NCBI GenBank assembly: GCA_017405865.1
Contig: JAFQZN010000012.1
Location: forward strand, 1-34,466
Reading direction: 5' to 3'
DNA length: 34,466 nucleotides
From: Oscillospiraceae bacterium
GTDB lineage: Bacteria > Bacillota > Clostridia > Oscillospirales > Oscillospiraceae
In this document: one piece after another, positions 27,230 to 34,304 of the stretch
How the letters are laid out: every line of letters starts with the position of its first letter
Position numbering within the stretch: position 1 is the first letter of the stretch
The notes under the pieces: model-generated
Databases searched by the model: none
The model's input: only the letters and a program-made list of their open reading frames with translations
What the model was told of the DNA's origin: nothing
Translations under genes and position numbers: made by a program

Positions 27230-29053
27230 TTACGCCGCTTGATCCAACGGCAGCGTCAGAGAATCACTATTAATGGGGAAGGTAAAGTAGGTATCGGGAT
27301 ACGGCTCATGATCCAGAGTAAAGTGCCACCATTCCTCCTCAAGAGGACGGAAGCCATGCTTCATCATTACCTCGCGCAACAGCATGCGCATGGCGTACTG
27401 TTCTTCCGTAATATCCGTATAATCCGGGTGGCTGAGCTCCCCAAAGAAGTCAAAGGTCCCGCCCATGTCCACCTCGCGCTCCGTGTTCATATCGAAAAGC
27501 GTCAGGTCGACTGTGCTGCCGCGGCTGTGACCGGAGTGCTCGGCGATATAGCCCTGCGGGAAGAGCACGTCCTTGTCGAGATCCGGATAGAAGTATTCCT
27601 TCATACGGGTATCCTCCGTATCCAAGGCCCAGTTCATGAAATGCGTCACGGCCATCTGCGGGCGATAGGCGTCAAAGATCTTTAGCCGGTAGCCCTTACT
27701 CATCAGCTCGTCGCTGACCTCTTTGAGCGCAGCGGCCGCCTCTGTCGTCAGCATAGCCAGCGGCTCTTCATATCCGTCGATCCGGTCGCCGACGAAGTTG
27801 TATGTGGAGTAATAGCGGATCTCCAGAATGGCGTCAGGCACGGCTTCGCTCAGGAGGACGAAGTCCGAAGAATCATCCGAAAGCGTCACATCGGACGTCG
27901 GCGGCTGCGGGTCATCCGATGACGCTGCCTGATACCAGGAGGCGTCAGACCAATCGCGCTCCTGATACTGCAGGTCGGCTCGGGTAATCCCGTCCGCGTA
28001 GATTTGAGCAAAGTCATTTTTCATGGAGATCGGAATATATCCCTTCGCCTCGTAATCAGCAGACTTTGTCGCCCAGTCCTGGGCGCCCCATTCTCTGACG
28101 TCGTCATCGGCAACGATCATATATGCCTGCGCACGATGCGGATTTCTGCTGTCGATGGTATAGTTCATCATGCTGGTATCGCTTCCGCTGTTTCCGAAGG
28201 CCAGCACGGGACGCTGCCCGATCTCCCGCTCGATCCATATCGATTTGTTGGCGTTGAGGTTTTTCTGGATAAAGCCGCCGGTGAGAACCAGCTCGTCGCC
28301 GTTCTCATATTTGAAATTCATGTTGGATGCTTCAGTCTCGTGTCCGGGCTGCTTCACTTCAAAAGCGGTTCCGATCACATGGTTCGGCGTCACGTAATCC
28401 CGGATGGGAGAGCTCGCCACAATGGCACGGGTCGTGGTACGTTCGGTGCCGCTGATCACGTAGATCGTGAAGCCGTTATCGTACAGATACTTGACCAGCT
28501 CCACCATCGGGAGATAGAAATTATCAATGTACCGCATGTTGTTGAAGCTCTCGGTCTTCTTTTTGCCGAACTCGATCGCGTATTGATAGAGCTCCTCCAC
28601 CGTCATCCCGGCATAGGCTCTGGCGAAGTTTCTGGCAAGGTTCTCGTCTGCAACATACCCCGGCTTTATGGACGCCGCGATCTGCTTCAATTCATCCGAT
28701 ACGCTTTCCGGATGGTCGACCAGACAGTACTCGATAAACATCATCGTGTCGTAATAGGTATAATACGTTTCACAGGTCAGCGTACCGTCCATATCGAACA
28801 CGGCAATGCGGTCTTCCACAGGAATATAGTCGCTGCCGCTTTCCTCTGTGACAGTTTGCACGTAGGAAATCAACGCATCTCTGGCCGCAGAATCGGTCGA
28901 CCAGGAGGCCAGAGCCTCCTCGCCGCTGACCGGCCGCTTCGTCTCGGGCCGATCACGAGAGACCAAATAAACGCACCAAATTGCGAGCGCCAGGCAAAGG
29001 ATCATTGCCGCCACAGCAACAACGCGCCAGACATGAACCGTTTTCTTTTCCAT
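27230..29053 (-). CDS. Membrane-anchored fusion of HAD phosphatase and VanX-type D-Ala-D-Ala dipeptidase
   Basis: A 607-aa protein with one N-terminal membrane segment (VVAVAAMILCLALAIWCVYL, 11-30), so the rest is probably outside the cell. Domain 1 (about 75-370) is a haloacid-dehalogenase-type phosphatase: IAVFDMDGTLT (nucleophile D87, D89), VISGTE (S201), K263/K270 area and AFGNSGSD (D292). Domain 2 (about 395-590) is an M15D/VanX peptidase: RLKIFDAYRPQMAV, SGHSRGSTVDLTLFD (H509, D516) and EEEWWHFTL (E574, H577), the full zinc and catalytic set. Domain 2 should cleave D-Ala-D-Ala; domain 1 may remove phosphate from a wall or lipid precursor. This order is not one that I know as standard. 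No vanH, vanA or vanRS genes are nearby. GGAGGAG precedes the ATG. Confidence 0.88.
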   Translation of the reverse strand: MEKKTVHVWRVVAVAAMILCLALAIWCVYLVSRDRPETKRPVSGEEALASWSTDSAARDALISYVQTVTEESGSDYIPVEDRIAVFDMDGTLTCETYYTYYDTMMFIEYCLVDHPESVSDELKQIAASIKPGYVADENLARNFARAYAGMTVEELYQYAIEFGKKKTESFNNMRYIDNFYLPMVELVKYLYDNGFTIYVISGTERTTTRAIVASSPIRDYVTPNHVIGTAFEVKQPGHETEASNMNFKYENGDELVLTGGFIQKNLNANKSIWIEREIGQRPVLAFGNSGSDTSMMNYTIDSRNPHRAQAYMIVADDDVREWGAQDWATKSADYEAKGYIPISMKNDFAQIYADGITRADLQYQERDWSDASWYQAASSDDPQPPTSDVTLSDDSSDFVLLSEAVPDAILEIRYYSTYNFVGDRIDGYEEPLAMLTTEAAAALKEVSDELMSKGYRLKIFDAYRPQMAVTHFMNWALDTEDTRMKEYFYPDLDKDVLFPQGYIAEHSGHSRGSTVDLTLFDMNTEREVDMGGTFDFFGELSHPDYTDITEEQYAMRMLLREVMMKHGFRPLEEEWWHFTLDHEPYPDTYFTFPINSDSLTLPLDQAA

Positions 29054-29206
29054 TCGTTTTTCTCCTCCTCGGTTTGGCTTTTTTCACGGTGCGGCATCTC
29101 TCGCTTTTCGCTTAAGACGGATCGGGTCCTTTACGATTTCCTTTACCATAGAACGGCAATCCCTTGATCGGTTTGCACCTTGAAAAAGTCTCTTGTTCTG
29201 CACACC

Positions 29207-29212
29207 ATTATA
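29207..29212 (-). promoter_or_regulatory. Possible minus-10 for the HAD-VanX gene
   Basis: TATAAT read on the minus strand at 29207-29212, about 150 bases before the start codon; the matching minus-35 (TGGACT at 17 bases) is weak. Confidence 0.35.
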
Positions 29213-29274
29213 CCAAAAATGCAACGAAAAGTCCATCGGAACATTAGAAATCAGTTGCACATATAGATTTCATC

Positions 29275-29448
29275 CTATGCGCATTCAATTGCTTTAGTTT
29301 TTGCGGTCGGTGTGTAGTCCTCGCTCAAGCTATCGCACATCAAATCATCAAGCTTATTAAGAAGATCATTGATTTTGACGGTTTCCAGGTCGACATCCGG
29401 CAAATTATCCGATATTAATTCCTTTGTCGCTTCTGACATTTTCAGCAT
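29275..29448 (-). CDS. Small acidic protein (57 aa), unknown
   Basis: Begins MLKMSEATKELISDNLPDVD and continues LETVKINDLLNKLDDLMCDS before ending with AKTKAIECA: helical, acidic, soluble. AAAGGAGG lies seven bases before the ATG, which is strong support for translation. It lies between the HAD-VanX gene and the attachment-site-like sequence. No terminator separates it from the HAD-VanX gene, so the two may share a transcript. Small acidic proteins beside integration sites are often leftovers of phage or conjugative elements; no function is visible. Confidence 0.6.
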   Translation of the reverse strand: MLKMSEATKELISDNLPDVDLETVKINDLLNKLDDLMCDSLSEDYTPTAKTKAIECA

Positions 29449-29501
29449 TCTTATTCCTCCTTTAGTGGGTTGGTTTGAATTAGAATCCCGGTGTCAGGAT
29501 T

Positions 29502-29545
29502 GCTGCCAAAAAGAGCCACCCGGAAGGGTGGCTCTTTTTGGCAGC
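29502..29545. terminator. Perfect 20-bp-stem bidirectional terminator
   Basis: Arms 29502-29521 and 29526-29545 are exact complements around GGAA, with core AAAAAGAGCCACCC and GGGTGGCTCTTTTT. Works on both strands. In the tRNA reading of 29539-29561 it is the tRNA's own terminator. Confidence 0.85.
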
Positions 29546-29561
29546 GGGTGAAGGATTCGAA
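29539..29561 (-). other. tRNA 3'-end-like fragment, candidate attachment site
   Basis: On the minus strand the sequence runs TTCGAATCC, TTCACCCGCT, then GCCA: a T-loop, the 3' half of a T stem, seven acceptor-stem bases, discriminator G and CCA. The bases before the T-loop do not form the 5' half of the T stem, as expected where an integrated element replaced the rest of a tRNA gene. The terminator directly follows CCA. Confidence 0.5.
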
Positions 29562-29563
29562 GT

Positions 29564-29797
29564 GCCCGAAGTGCTGTTATCCCGTGTTATAGCGTGCCTT
29601 TTTGCCTGTATTTTTTCCCTTTTCGACCGTTCGACCTGTTACCTTCTACCCCCTGATGTTACCCAGTACCACCCCGTTTAAGGGAAAAATAAGGGCAACT
29701 TTCTCTCACAGAATTCACGTCAAATATTCAAATAACAGCCGCACAGCGGATACTATTTCAGATATTTCTTAGATTTAAATGCTGATATTAATTATCT
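29564..29797. other. Gene-free stretch beside the attachment-like site
   Basis: No gene is supported. It contains the inverted pair TTTTTCCCTT (29612-29621) and AAGGGAAAAA (29680-29689), and a direct repeat of CGACC at 29624-29635. Such arrangements near an element end may be recombinase arm sites, but this is speculation. Confidence 0.3.
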
Positions 29798-30277
29798 TTA
29801 CGGTTTATCAATCTCCGCCGCAAACTGTTCGAGTTTTGCGGCGTTTTCCCTGCTGTTTTTGTGTTTCCTGTCCAGCAGCGACACGGTATGCTTCAGATTC
29901 GGCAGCAGCTTCGTGATCGCGGCCAGGCCCTTTTTCGTTTCCCCGCCGCCGCTCAGGAAGAACAGGGACGTAACCTTTGCCGCCGCGGCTTCATCCTGCA
30001 GGAAGGCGTTGATCGCGGGAACGCCCTTGCTGTTCCAGATCGGCGAACCGAGAATGATCTCGTCATACCCGCTGAGATCCTTTCCAAGCGGCTTCAGTTT
30101 GGGAATATGGTGCATCATGACCTGCCCGCCGCCCACAAGGATCTGCGCCGCGAAACGCTTCGGCATGGGCTTCTCGGTCTCCAGCTTCAACAAGTCCGCC
30201 CCCAGCTTTCCGGCGAGCTGCTTTGCGGCATCCTCGGTGTTGCCCGATAAGGAATAATAAGCGACTAATCTGTTCAT
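29798..30277 (-). CDS. Flavodoxin-family protein
   Basis: A 159-aa FMN-binding electron carrier. MNRLVAYYSLSGNTEDAAKQLA contains the phosphate-binding loop (SLSGNT), YDEIILGSPIWNSKGVPAINAFL the second FMN loop with the G-S-P-I-W motif, and LFFLSGGGETKKG the third. It belongs to the short flavodoxin-like group (PF12682-type) common in gut anaerobes rather than to classical long-chain flavodoxins. GGAGGAT precedes the ATG. Its promoter diverges from the truncated gene on the other strand. GC content matches the core genome. Confidence 0.9.
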   Translation of the reverse strand: MNRLVAYYSLSGNTEDAAKQLAGKLGADLLKLETEKPMPKRFAAQILVGGGQVMMHHIPKLKPLGKDLSGYDEIILGSPIWNSKGVPAINAFLQDEAAAAKVTSLFFLSGGGETKKGLAAITKLLPNLKHTVSLLDRKHKNSRENAAKLEQFAAEIDKP

Positions 30278-30316
30278 CGGTATCCTCCAATCGATCTGCG
30301 TACAATCTGATAATTT

Positions 30317-30345
30317 ATTATAACAAATCTTACGAAAGGAAACAA
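30317..30345 (-). promoter_or_regulatory. Promoter of the flavodoxin gene
   Basis: On the minus strand TTGTTT (30340-30345), 17 bases, TATAAT (30317-30322). Confidence 0.6.
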
Positions 30346-30351
30346 GCCTAT

Positions 30352-30831
30352 ATGAAATGTCTTTTCAAATATCCCTGGGTCAAGCTGCCCCGGAACCGGA
30401 TCCCGGCAGGCAAAGGACTTATGGGCTCCTGGATGCGGCTGGCGGCGCGAGCGGCCTTTCGCAAGGGCGAGGGGCGCTACTGCAGATACAACAATCCCGT
30501 CGAACCCGGAATGTGGGTCGGCGGGATTGTCGGTCTCAAGGCCATTCTGGGCCTCAGGCGGCGGGACGCGGCCCTGAACGTGCTGCGGAAGCTGGAGGCT
30601 CTGGGTTTCCTTTCCTGGTCGCTGGACCCCTCCACCAAAAAGCTGAGCTACACCCTGTCAGACTGGCTCGCCCGCTTTTCCGGAGCCGAATGCCCGGACG
30701 GGGCCGTGTGCACCACCGAGGGCTACGGCTTCGTGTGTGTTTCACGGGAAATCACGCAGAGGCTTAATAGCGAGATGTCGATGTTTCTATTACTTCTAAT
30801 GTACGTAATGAAGCAGCATCTTATAAAATAA
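30352..30831 (+). CDS. Truncated mobile-element-type protein with foreign C-terminus
   Basis: The frame gives 159 aa. Residues 1-138 are GC-rich coding sequence: MKCLFKYPWVKLPRNRIPAG, then GMWVGGIVGLKAILGLRRRDAA and NVLRKLEALGFLSWSLD, which looks like a winged helix, and CTTEGYGFVCVSREITQRL. I associate this style with proteins carried by conjugative elements of Ruminococcaceae but cannot name it. From about base 30766 the composition becomes AT-rich and the last 21 residues (NSEMSMFLLLLMYVM...) look unrelated. The gene is therefore cut at the left edge of the AT-rich segment. AAAGGAAAC precedes the ATG. Confidence 0.6.
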   Translation: MKCLFKYPWVKLPRNRIPAGKGLMGSWMRLAARAAFRKGEGRYCRYNNPVEPGMWVGGIVGLKAILGLRRRDAALNVLRKLEALGFLSWSLDPSTKKLSYTLSDWLARFSGAECPDGAVCTTEGYGFVCVSREITQRLNSEMSMFLLLLMYVMKQHLIK

Positions 30832-30839
30832 ATGCGTTA

Positions 30840-30868
30840 TTGACATTTATTTGGGACTATGGCATAGT
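30840..30868 (+). promoter_or_regulatory. Likely promoter of the nitrilase operon
   Basis: TTGACA (30840-30845), 17 bases, CATAGT (30863-30868). The minus-35 is perfect and the minus-10 is poor, as expected for a promoter that needs an activator or is kept low. Confidence 0.5.
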
Positions 30869-30910
30869 AATAACGGCGATTGAGTATATATAGAAAGAGA
30901 GAGAGTAAAT

Positions 30911-32302
30911 GTGAAAACTGAGGCATTCATGGATAAAGTTCAATTATCAAGGAACATATATTCATTTATCGTTGAACTGTATTGTTATTTGAGCAGAGAA
31001 AAGGAGCAGCTTTGGAAAAAAGAATACGAATTATTTTGCAACAAACAAACGGATGTATTAAAGAAGGTTCGTGCGATAACTGATACTATCCCATATGCGA
31101 CAAGAAATGATTTTTTTCCATGGAAAAAAGAGTGGGTGTCCGTTTTTCATAATAATATAGCTTATTCTGCATCAATTATTTTTCAAACACTAAAAAATTT
31201 CGACGATCTTATTCCCGATCTCTTCAAGCAATCAAAAAAAGTTGTTATTAGTCACGGACCACTTAACGATTATCGTGAGCAAGAAGGTTTTCTTTATGTT
31301 GCATCTCCAGCATCTTATCTTACAGCAATGTTCGAAAAAAACCATATCAGGAAAGGACGACAAACGGTTTCTGCCAAAAACACAGCGCTTTCCACTAGCT
31401 TTTCCCATTATTTTGTTGTTGAAAGGTCATTAGCAAATAAATATATCCCTATAGTGAATTGCTATAATAAAAGCATTTTTACTGACGGAAGGATAAAAAT
31501 ATGCTGCTGTCCTTTTAGTAGAGAAACATGGATTAATACTAAGGCGGGATCTAGTGGGGAATACTTTAGAGTTGAGTACGATAATGCAAATGAGGTTACA
31601 CATAATAATAGGATCATTGATTTGATAAGATACCTTGACGAACAGGGAGCAAACATTGTGACATTCCCAGAATTAGTCCTAAATAATCGTTCTCTCTGGG
31701 AAATAAAGTCATTCCTTTTACACGCAGAATTACATAATCTTAAGCTAATCTTTACTGGTAGCAACTGGAACAATGATGAGTTAAACAATATATCATACAT
31801 AATAAGCAGAGATGGGACAGTACTATTGAAGCATCAGAAGAAAGTTGGTTATAAATATTATTCTCACGAGTCAAATCAATACATCATAGAGGACCTAGAT
31901 CCAGATGCATTTTTGTCATTCCTCGATATTCCTGGATTAGGTAGAACAGTGTACAATATTTGTGCCGACTACAATGATGATCTAATTCAATTGTTATGCT
32001 CTTCATTGATGGAAACGGACATGTATTTTATTGCCGCATTTACACCAGATACATATTTAATGCTGGAAAGAGCAAAATCAAATGCAGTACTTAAAGGGGA
32101 AACTACAATATTAACAAATGCATGTGCTGCGGCAAAAGACGATCAAGCAATAAGTTTTGTCGTAAAGCCGTTGGTGGAAAGTAGACATTTATTATCAGAT
32201 CAAGTTGTTTTTATGAGAAAAAAGGACTGCACTTCCTGCGGTAGTAACAACAAAAATTGTGAAATTTTACAAATAAGTCTTGAAATGGAGAGCAATATTT
32301 GA
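30911..32302 (+). CDS. Nitrilase-superfamily (CN-hydrolase) protein with long N-terminal extension
   Basis: A 463-aa protein in AT-rich DNA. Residues about 195-435 form a carbon-nitrogen hydrolase domain with the catalytic triad in order: glutamate E254 in IVTFPELVLN, lysine K307 in GTVLLKHQKK, and cysteine C351 in NICADYNDD. Spacing fits the superfamily. Residues 1-190 are an unrecognised, mostly helical extension containing ELYCYLSREKEQLWKKE. The tail carries a cysteine cluster, CTSCGSNNKNC, possibly metal-binding. Ordinary nitrilases or amidases have no such extension. Nitrilase domains are known in one defence setting, the DRT type 1 (UG1) reverse-transcriptase-nitrilase fusions, but no reverse transcriptase motif is present here. 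The start is GTG at 30911 behind GAGAGAGAG; ATG at 30929 is an alternative. First gene of a three-gene operon. Confidence 0.85.
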   Translation: MKTEAFMDKVQLSRNIYSFIVELYCYLSREKEQLWKKEYELFCNKQTDVLKKVRAITDTIPYATRNDFFPWKKEWVSVFHNNIAYSASIIFQTLKNFDDLIPDLFKQSKKVVISHGPLNDYREQEGFLYVASPASYLTAMFEKNHIRKGRQTVSAKNTALSTSFSHYFVVERSLANKYIPIVNCYNKSIFTDGRIKICCCPFSRETWINTKAGSSGEYFRVEYDNANEVTHNNRIIDLIRYLDEQGANIVTFPELVLNNRSLWEIKSFLLHAELHNLKLIFTGSNWNNDELNNISYIISRDGTVLLKHQKKVGYKYYSHESNQYIIEDLDPDAFLSFLDIPGLGRTVYNICADYNDDLIQLLCSSLMETDMYFIAAFTPDTYLMLERAKSNAVLKGETTILTNACAAAKDDQAISFVVKPLVESRHLLSDQVVFMRKKDCTSCGSNNKNCEILQISLEMESNI

Positions 32303-32354
32303 TACAATATGAATGAACTACACGCGAACTACATCTTCACCAGGAGGGAGTTTC

Positions 32355-33230
32355 ATGGTTGACAAATTATTAAATATCAGCAGTAGCATTTTTTCCGATG
32401 ATGATAGTGAAGCGATAGAAGAATTTAGCAATATTCTTTTTGAAACTATAAAGGACGCGATTTCTCAAGGTAGTTTAAACACAATATTTAAAGAACTCAA
32501 AAAAATCACAGATTTATATGAACGTGTTAGTAATTTACTCGATATTCAAGAAATTAAAAATAAAAAGTGTTTCTATTTTGGCTACATCATTGCGCTATCT
32601 ACAATAGGAGAAAACCTTGCTAATGCAGGCTTGGAAAAAAGCCAGGTAACAGAGATATTATCAAATTATTCTCTTTTGCTGCCTATTTTAAATATCATAG
32701 CAAAAAAAGATACTATTTCTGGGGTTGATTTAAAGAAAGCCACAGGACTTAAGAGTAATAATCTGTCTAACTTTATGCGCAGGATAAAGCAATTTGAGTT
32801 AATCAGTATACACAAAGTCGGAACGACAAATTATTATTCGTTAACAAAGAAAGGCAGGCAATTCATTGAATATAGTAGTCGAACAGATAATTCATCGATA
32901 ACGCAAAATCAAGCAATAAAACAATTGCTGTATCAAGTACTTGATGAATTATCAAATCAACTGTTACTAGGTAGACCAAGTGCAATTCCTGTACTGCAAA
33001 CAATTAATAGTGATAAAAACATCCAGATAAATGTTGATAGTTTATTAAAATATAAGATAGAGTCAACTTTTAGTAGCCGTGATTACTATTTGCGTAAAAA
33101 GTTTCAAACTTTCGCTGGCGCAACAAAAGGAGAGGAGTCTTTGACAGATTATTCTGACTGGGATGATCAATATTTAAGCATAAAAGAACACGAGCTTGTG
33201 GTTTTTTCAGAAATATCTTATTTTGACTAA
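32355..33230 (+). CDS. Winged-helix protein of the nitrilase operon
   Basis: A 291-aa protein, no known family recognised. The N-terminal third (SSSIFSDDDSEAIEEF, then FKELKKITDLYERVSNLLDI) is helical. Residues about 108-174 form a winged helix-turn-helix: LPILNIIAKKDTISGVDLKK, KSNNLSNFMRRIKQFELIS, then the wing IHKVGTTNYYSLTKKG, a MarR/ArsR-like pattern. The C-terminal region (SRDYYLRKKFQTFAGATKGE) is of mixed type. A DNA- or RNA-sensing or regulatory role for the operon is plausible. ATG at 32355 is chosen because AGGAGGGAG lies just upstream; 52 bases separate it from the nitrilase stop. Codon usage is AT-rich like its neighbours. Confidence 0.82.
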   Translation: MVDKLLNISSSIFSDDDSEAIEEFSNILFETIKDAISQGSLNTIFKELKKITDLYERVSNLLDIQEIKNKKCFYFGYIIALSTIGENLANAGLEKSQVTEILSNYSLLLPILNIIAKKDTISGVDLKKATGLKSNNLSNFMRRIKQFELISIHKVGTTNYYSLTKKGRQFIEYSSRTDNSSITQNQAIKQLLYQVLDELSNQLLLGRPSAIPVLQTINSDKNIQINVDSLLKYKIESTFSSRDYYLRKKFQTFAGATKGEESLTDYSDWDDQYLSIKEHELVVFSEISYFD

Positions 33231-33243
33231 AGGAGAGGATATC

Positions 33244-33873
33244 ATGCTTTTTGAATTATTTATTAATCAAATAACTCAAACTTCTTCTGAACAAGACGTA
33301 GATTCTCTTATTCGTTCCAATAAAAGGATCTTTCATCAGGATATTACCACACTCTGCGAACAGGTACGTTCAGGAGAAAACATTGAGCACATCTTATCCA
33401 AACTACATGAGAGCATAATAAATCAATATTTGTTTGATAATATTGAAAAAGAGTTACGGTCTGAAGCGGCATCCTATCTCGAATCAGAATACATTCGTCT
33501 AATGACTAACTCGGAATATGAGTCTTTTTTATCTTTCTCACTGAATAATTTAATAATAAACAAAGCGCCAGAAGCAGCAGTAATGGAACAGCTTCAGATT
33601 AATAAACAACAGTTTGGATACCTGCTTAAATTTTTAAATACTGCTTTTGATATGGCTGTTATCAGAAGATTTACAAAAGAGAACTTTACCTCGTCTATGT
33701 TTGGTATGTTCCGACTTGATGAAGATAAAACTAATTATACTTGGAATCTGTTTGAAGAGAATAAAAGCACACTTACAACAATAGCAATTTTAAATTCAAT
33801 TGTTTCAATACGAAGGATTAATACAAACATGGAGATTATTAAAGACTGTCTTTGGAGCCTCATAGATGAATAG
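33244..33873 (+). CDS. Unknown helical protein of the nitrilase operon
   Basis: A 209-aa protein starting MLFELFINQITQTSSEQDVD. It is predicted mostly alpha-helical by eye, with acidic stretches (NIEKELRSEAASYLESEY) and a segment PEAAVMEQLQINKQQFGYLL that could be a helix-turn-helix (the partner of QLQINKQQFGYLLKFLN). The end, TLTTIAILNSIVSIRRINTN, is hydrophobic-amphipathic but not a clear membrane span. No catalytic motif or family recognised. AGGAGAGG lies before the ATG, 13 bases after the stop of the previous gene, so translation is closely linked. It ends ahead of a strong terminator. Confidence 0.8.
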   Translation: MLFELFINQITQTSSEQDVDSLIRSNKRIFHQDITTLCEQVRSGENIEHILSKLHESIINQYLFDNIEKELRSEAASYLESEYIRLMTNSEYESFLSFSLNNLIINKAPEAAVMEQLQINKQQFGYLLKFLNTAFDMAVIRRFTKENFTSSMFGMFRLDEDKTNYTWNLFEENKSTLTTIAILNSIVSIRRINTNMEIIKDCLWSLIDE

Positions 33874-33957
33874 ATGGTTTTCTACTAGTAGTATTACTTT
33901 ACCAGTAGCCAGGTTTTGCAAACTATTCCAAACAAACTGTTATAGAATATACCTTCA

Positions 33958-34047
33958 GTTATCACTTGAAAAGTGATAACAAATTATCGAAAAATAAACA
34001 AGAGTTTGTCATTGTTATGTGAAATTGACAAACTCTTGTTTGTTTTT
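33958..34047 (+). terminator. Double hairpin and strong terminator ending the nitrilase operon
   Basis: First hairpin GTTATCACTT (33958-33967) with AAGTGATAAC (33971-33980). Second hairpin has perfect 16-bp arms 33996-34011 and 34026-34041, followed by GTTTTTG. The 33874-33957 stretch before it holds no gene. Confidence 0.85.
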
Positions 34048-34075
34048 GAAATTACTTTAAGAAAGAAGTTACACA

Positions 34076-34138
34076 GGTAGTGTCAAGGGTAGTGTCAAGT
34101 GGTAGTGGGTAGTGTGGTAGTGTCAAGGTAGTGTCAAG
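34076..34138 (+). repeat. GGTAGTG(TCAAG) short tandem array
   Basis: Six GGTAGTG copies, four extended to GGTAGTGTCAAG (34076, 34088, 34116, 34127), packed into 63 bases with spacing of 7-13. Spacing is too irregular and short for CRISPR. Confidence 0.8.
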
Positions 34139-34246
34139 TATTATGCGCAAATTAGTTTGCAGAAACTGATAGCAACGAAGCAATCCTGATATAATCGGGA
34201 GGGCGGGAGCCCTCATGTCATCCACACAGTGGGTCGGGAGATCGGG

Positions 34247-34281
34247 GTCAAGGACGGCGAAGCCGCATGCTTGTCCTTGAC
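34247..34281. terminator. Hairpin downstream of the IS256-family transposase
   Basis: GTCAAGGAC (34247-34255) pairs with GTCCTTGAC (34273-34281), about 25 bases beyond the transposase stop. No T run, so it is more likely a structural or protective hairpin. Confidence 0.45.
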
Positions 34282-34304
34282 GCCGTTCTTCCGGACTGCT
34301 ATGA

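Noticed and set aside
27230-29053. Complete vancomycin-resistance cluster around the VanX-like domain
   Set aside because: No VanH, VanA/B ligase or VanRS genes occur in the window.
30911-32302. Reverse transcriptase domain fused to the nitrilase, as in DRT type 1
   Set aside because: No YxDD or other reverse transcriptase motif is present in the N-terminal 190 residues.
34076-34138. GGTAGTGTCAAG array considered as CRISPR
   Set aside because: Units are 7-12 bases with no spacers of uniform length and no cas genes.
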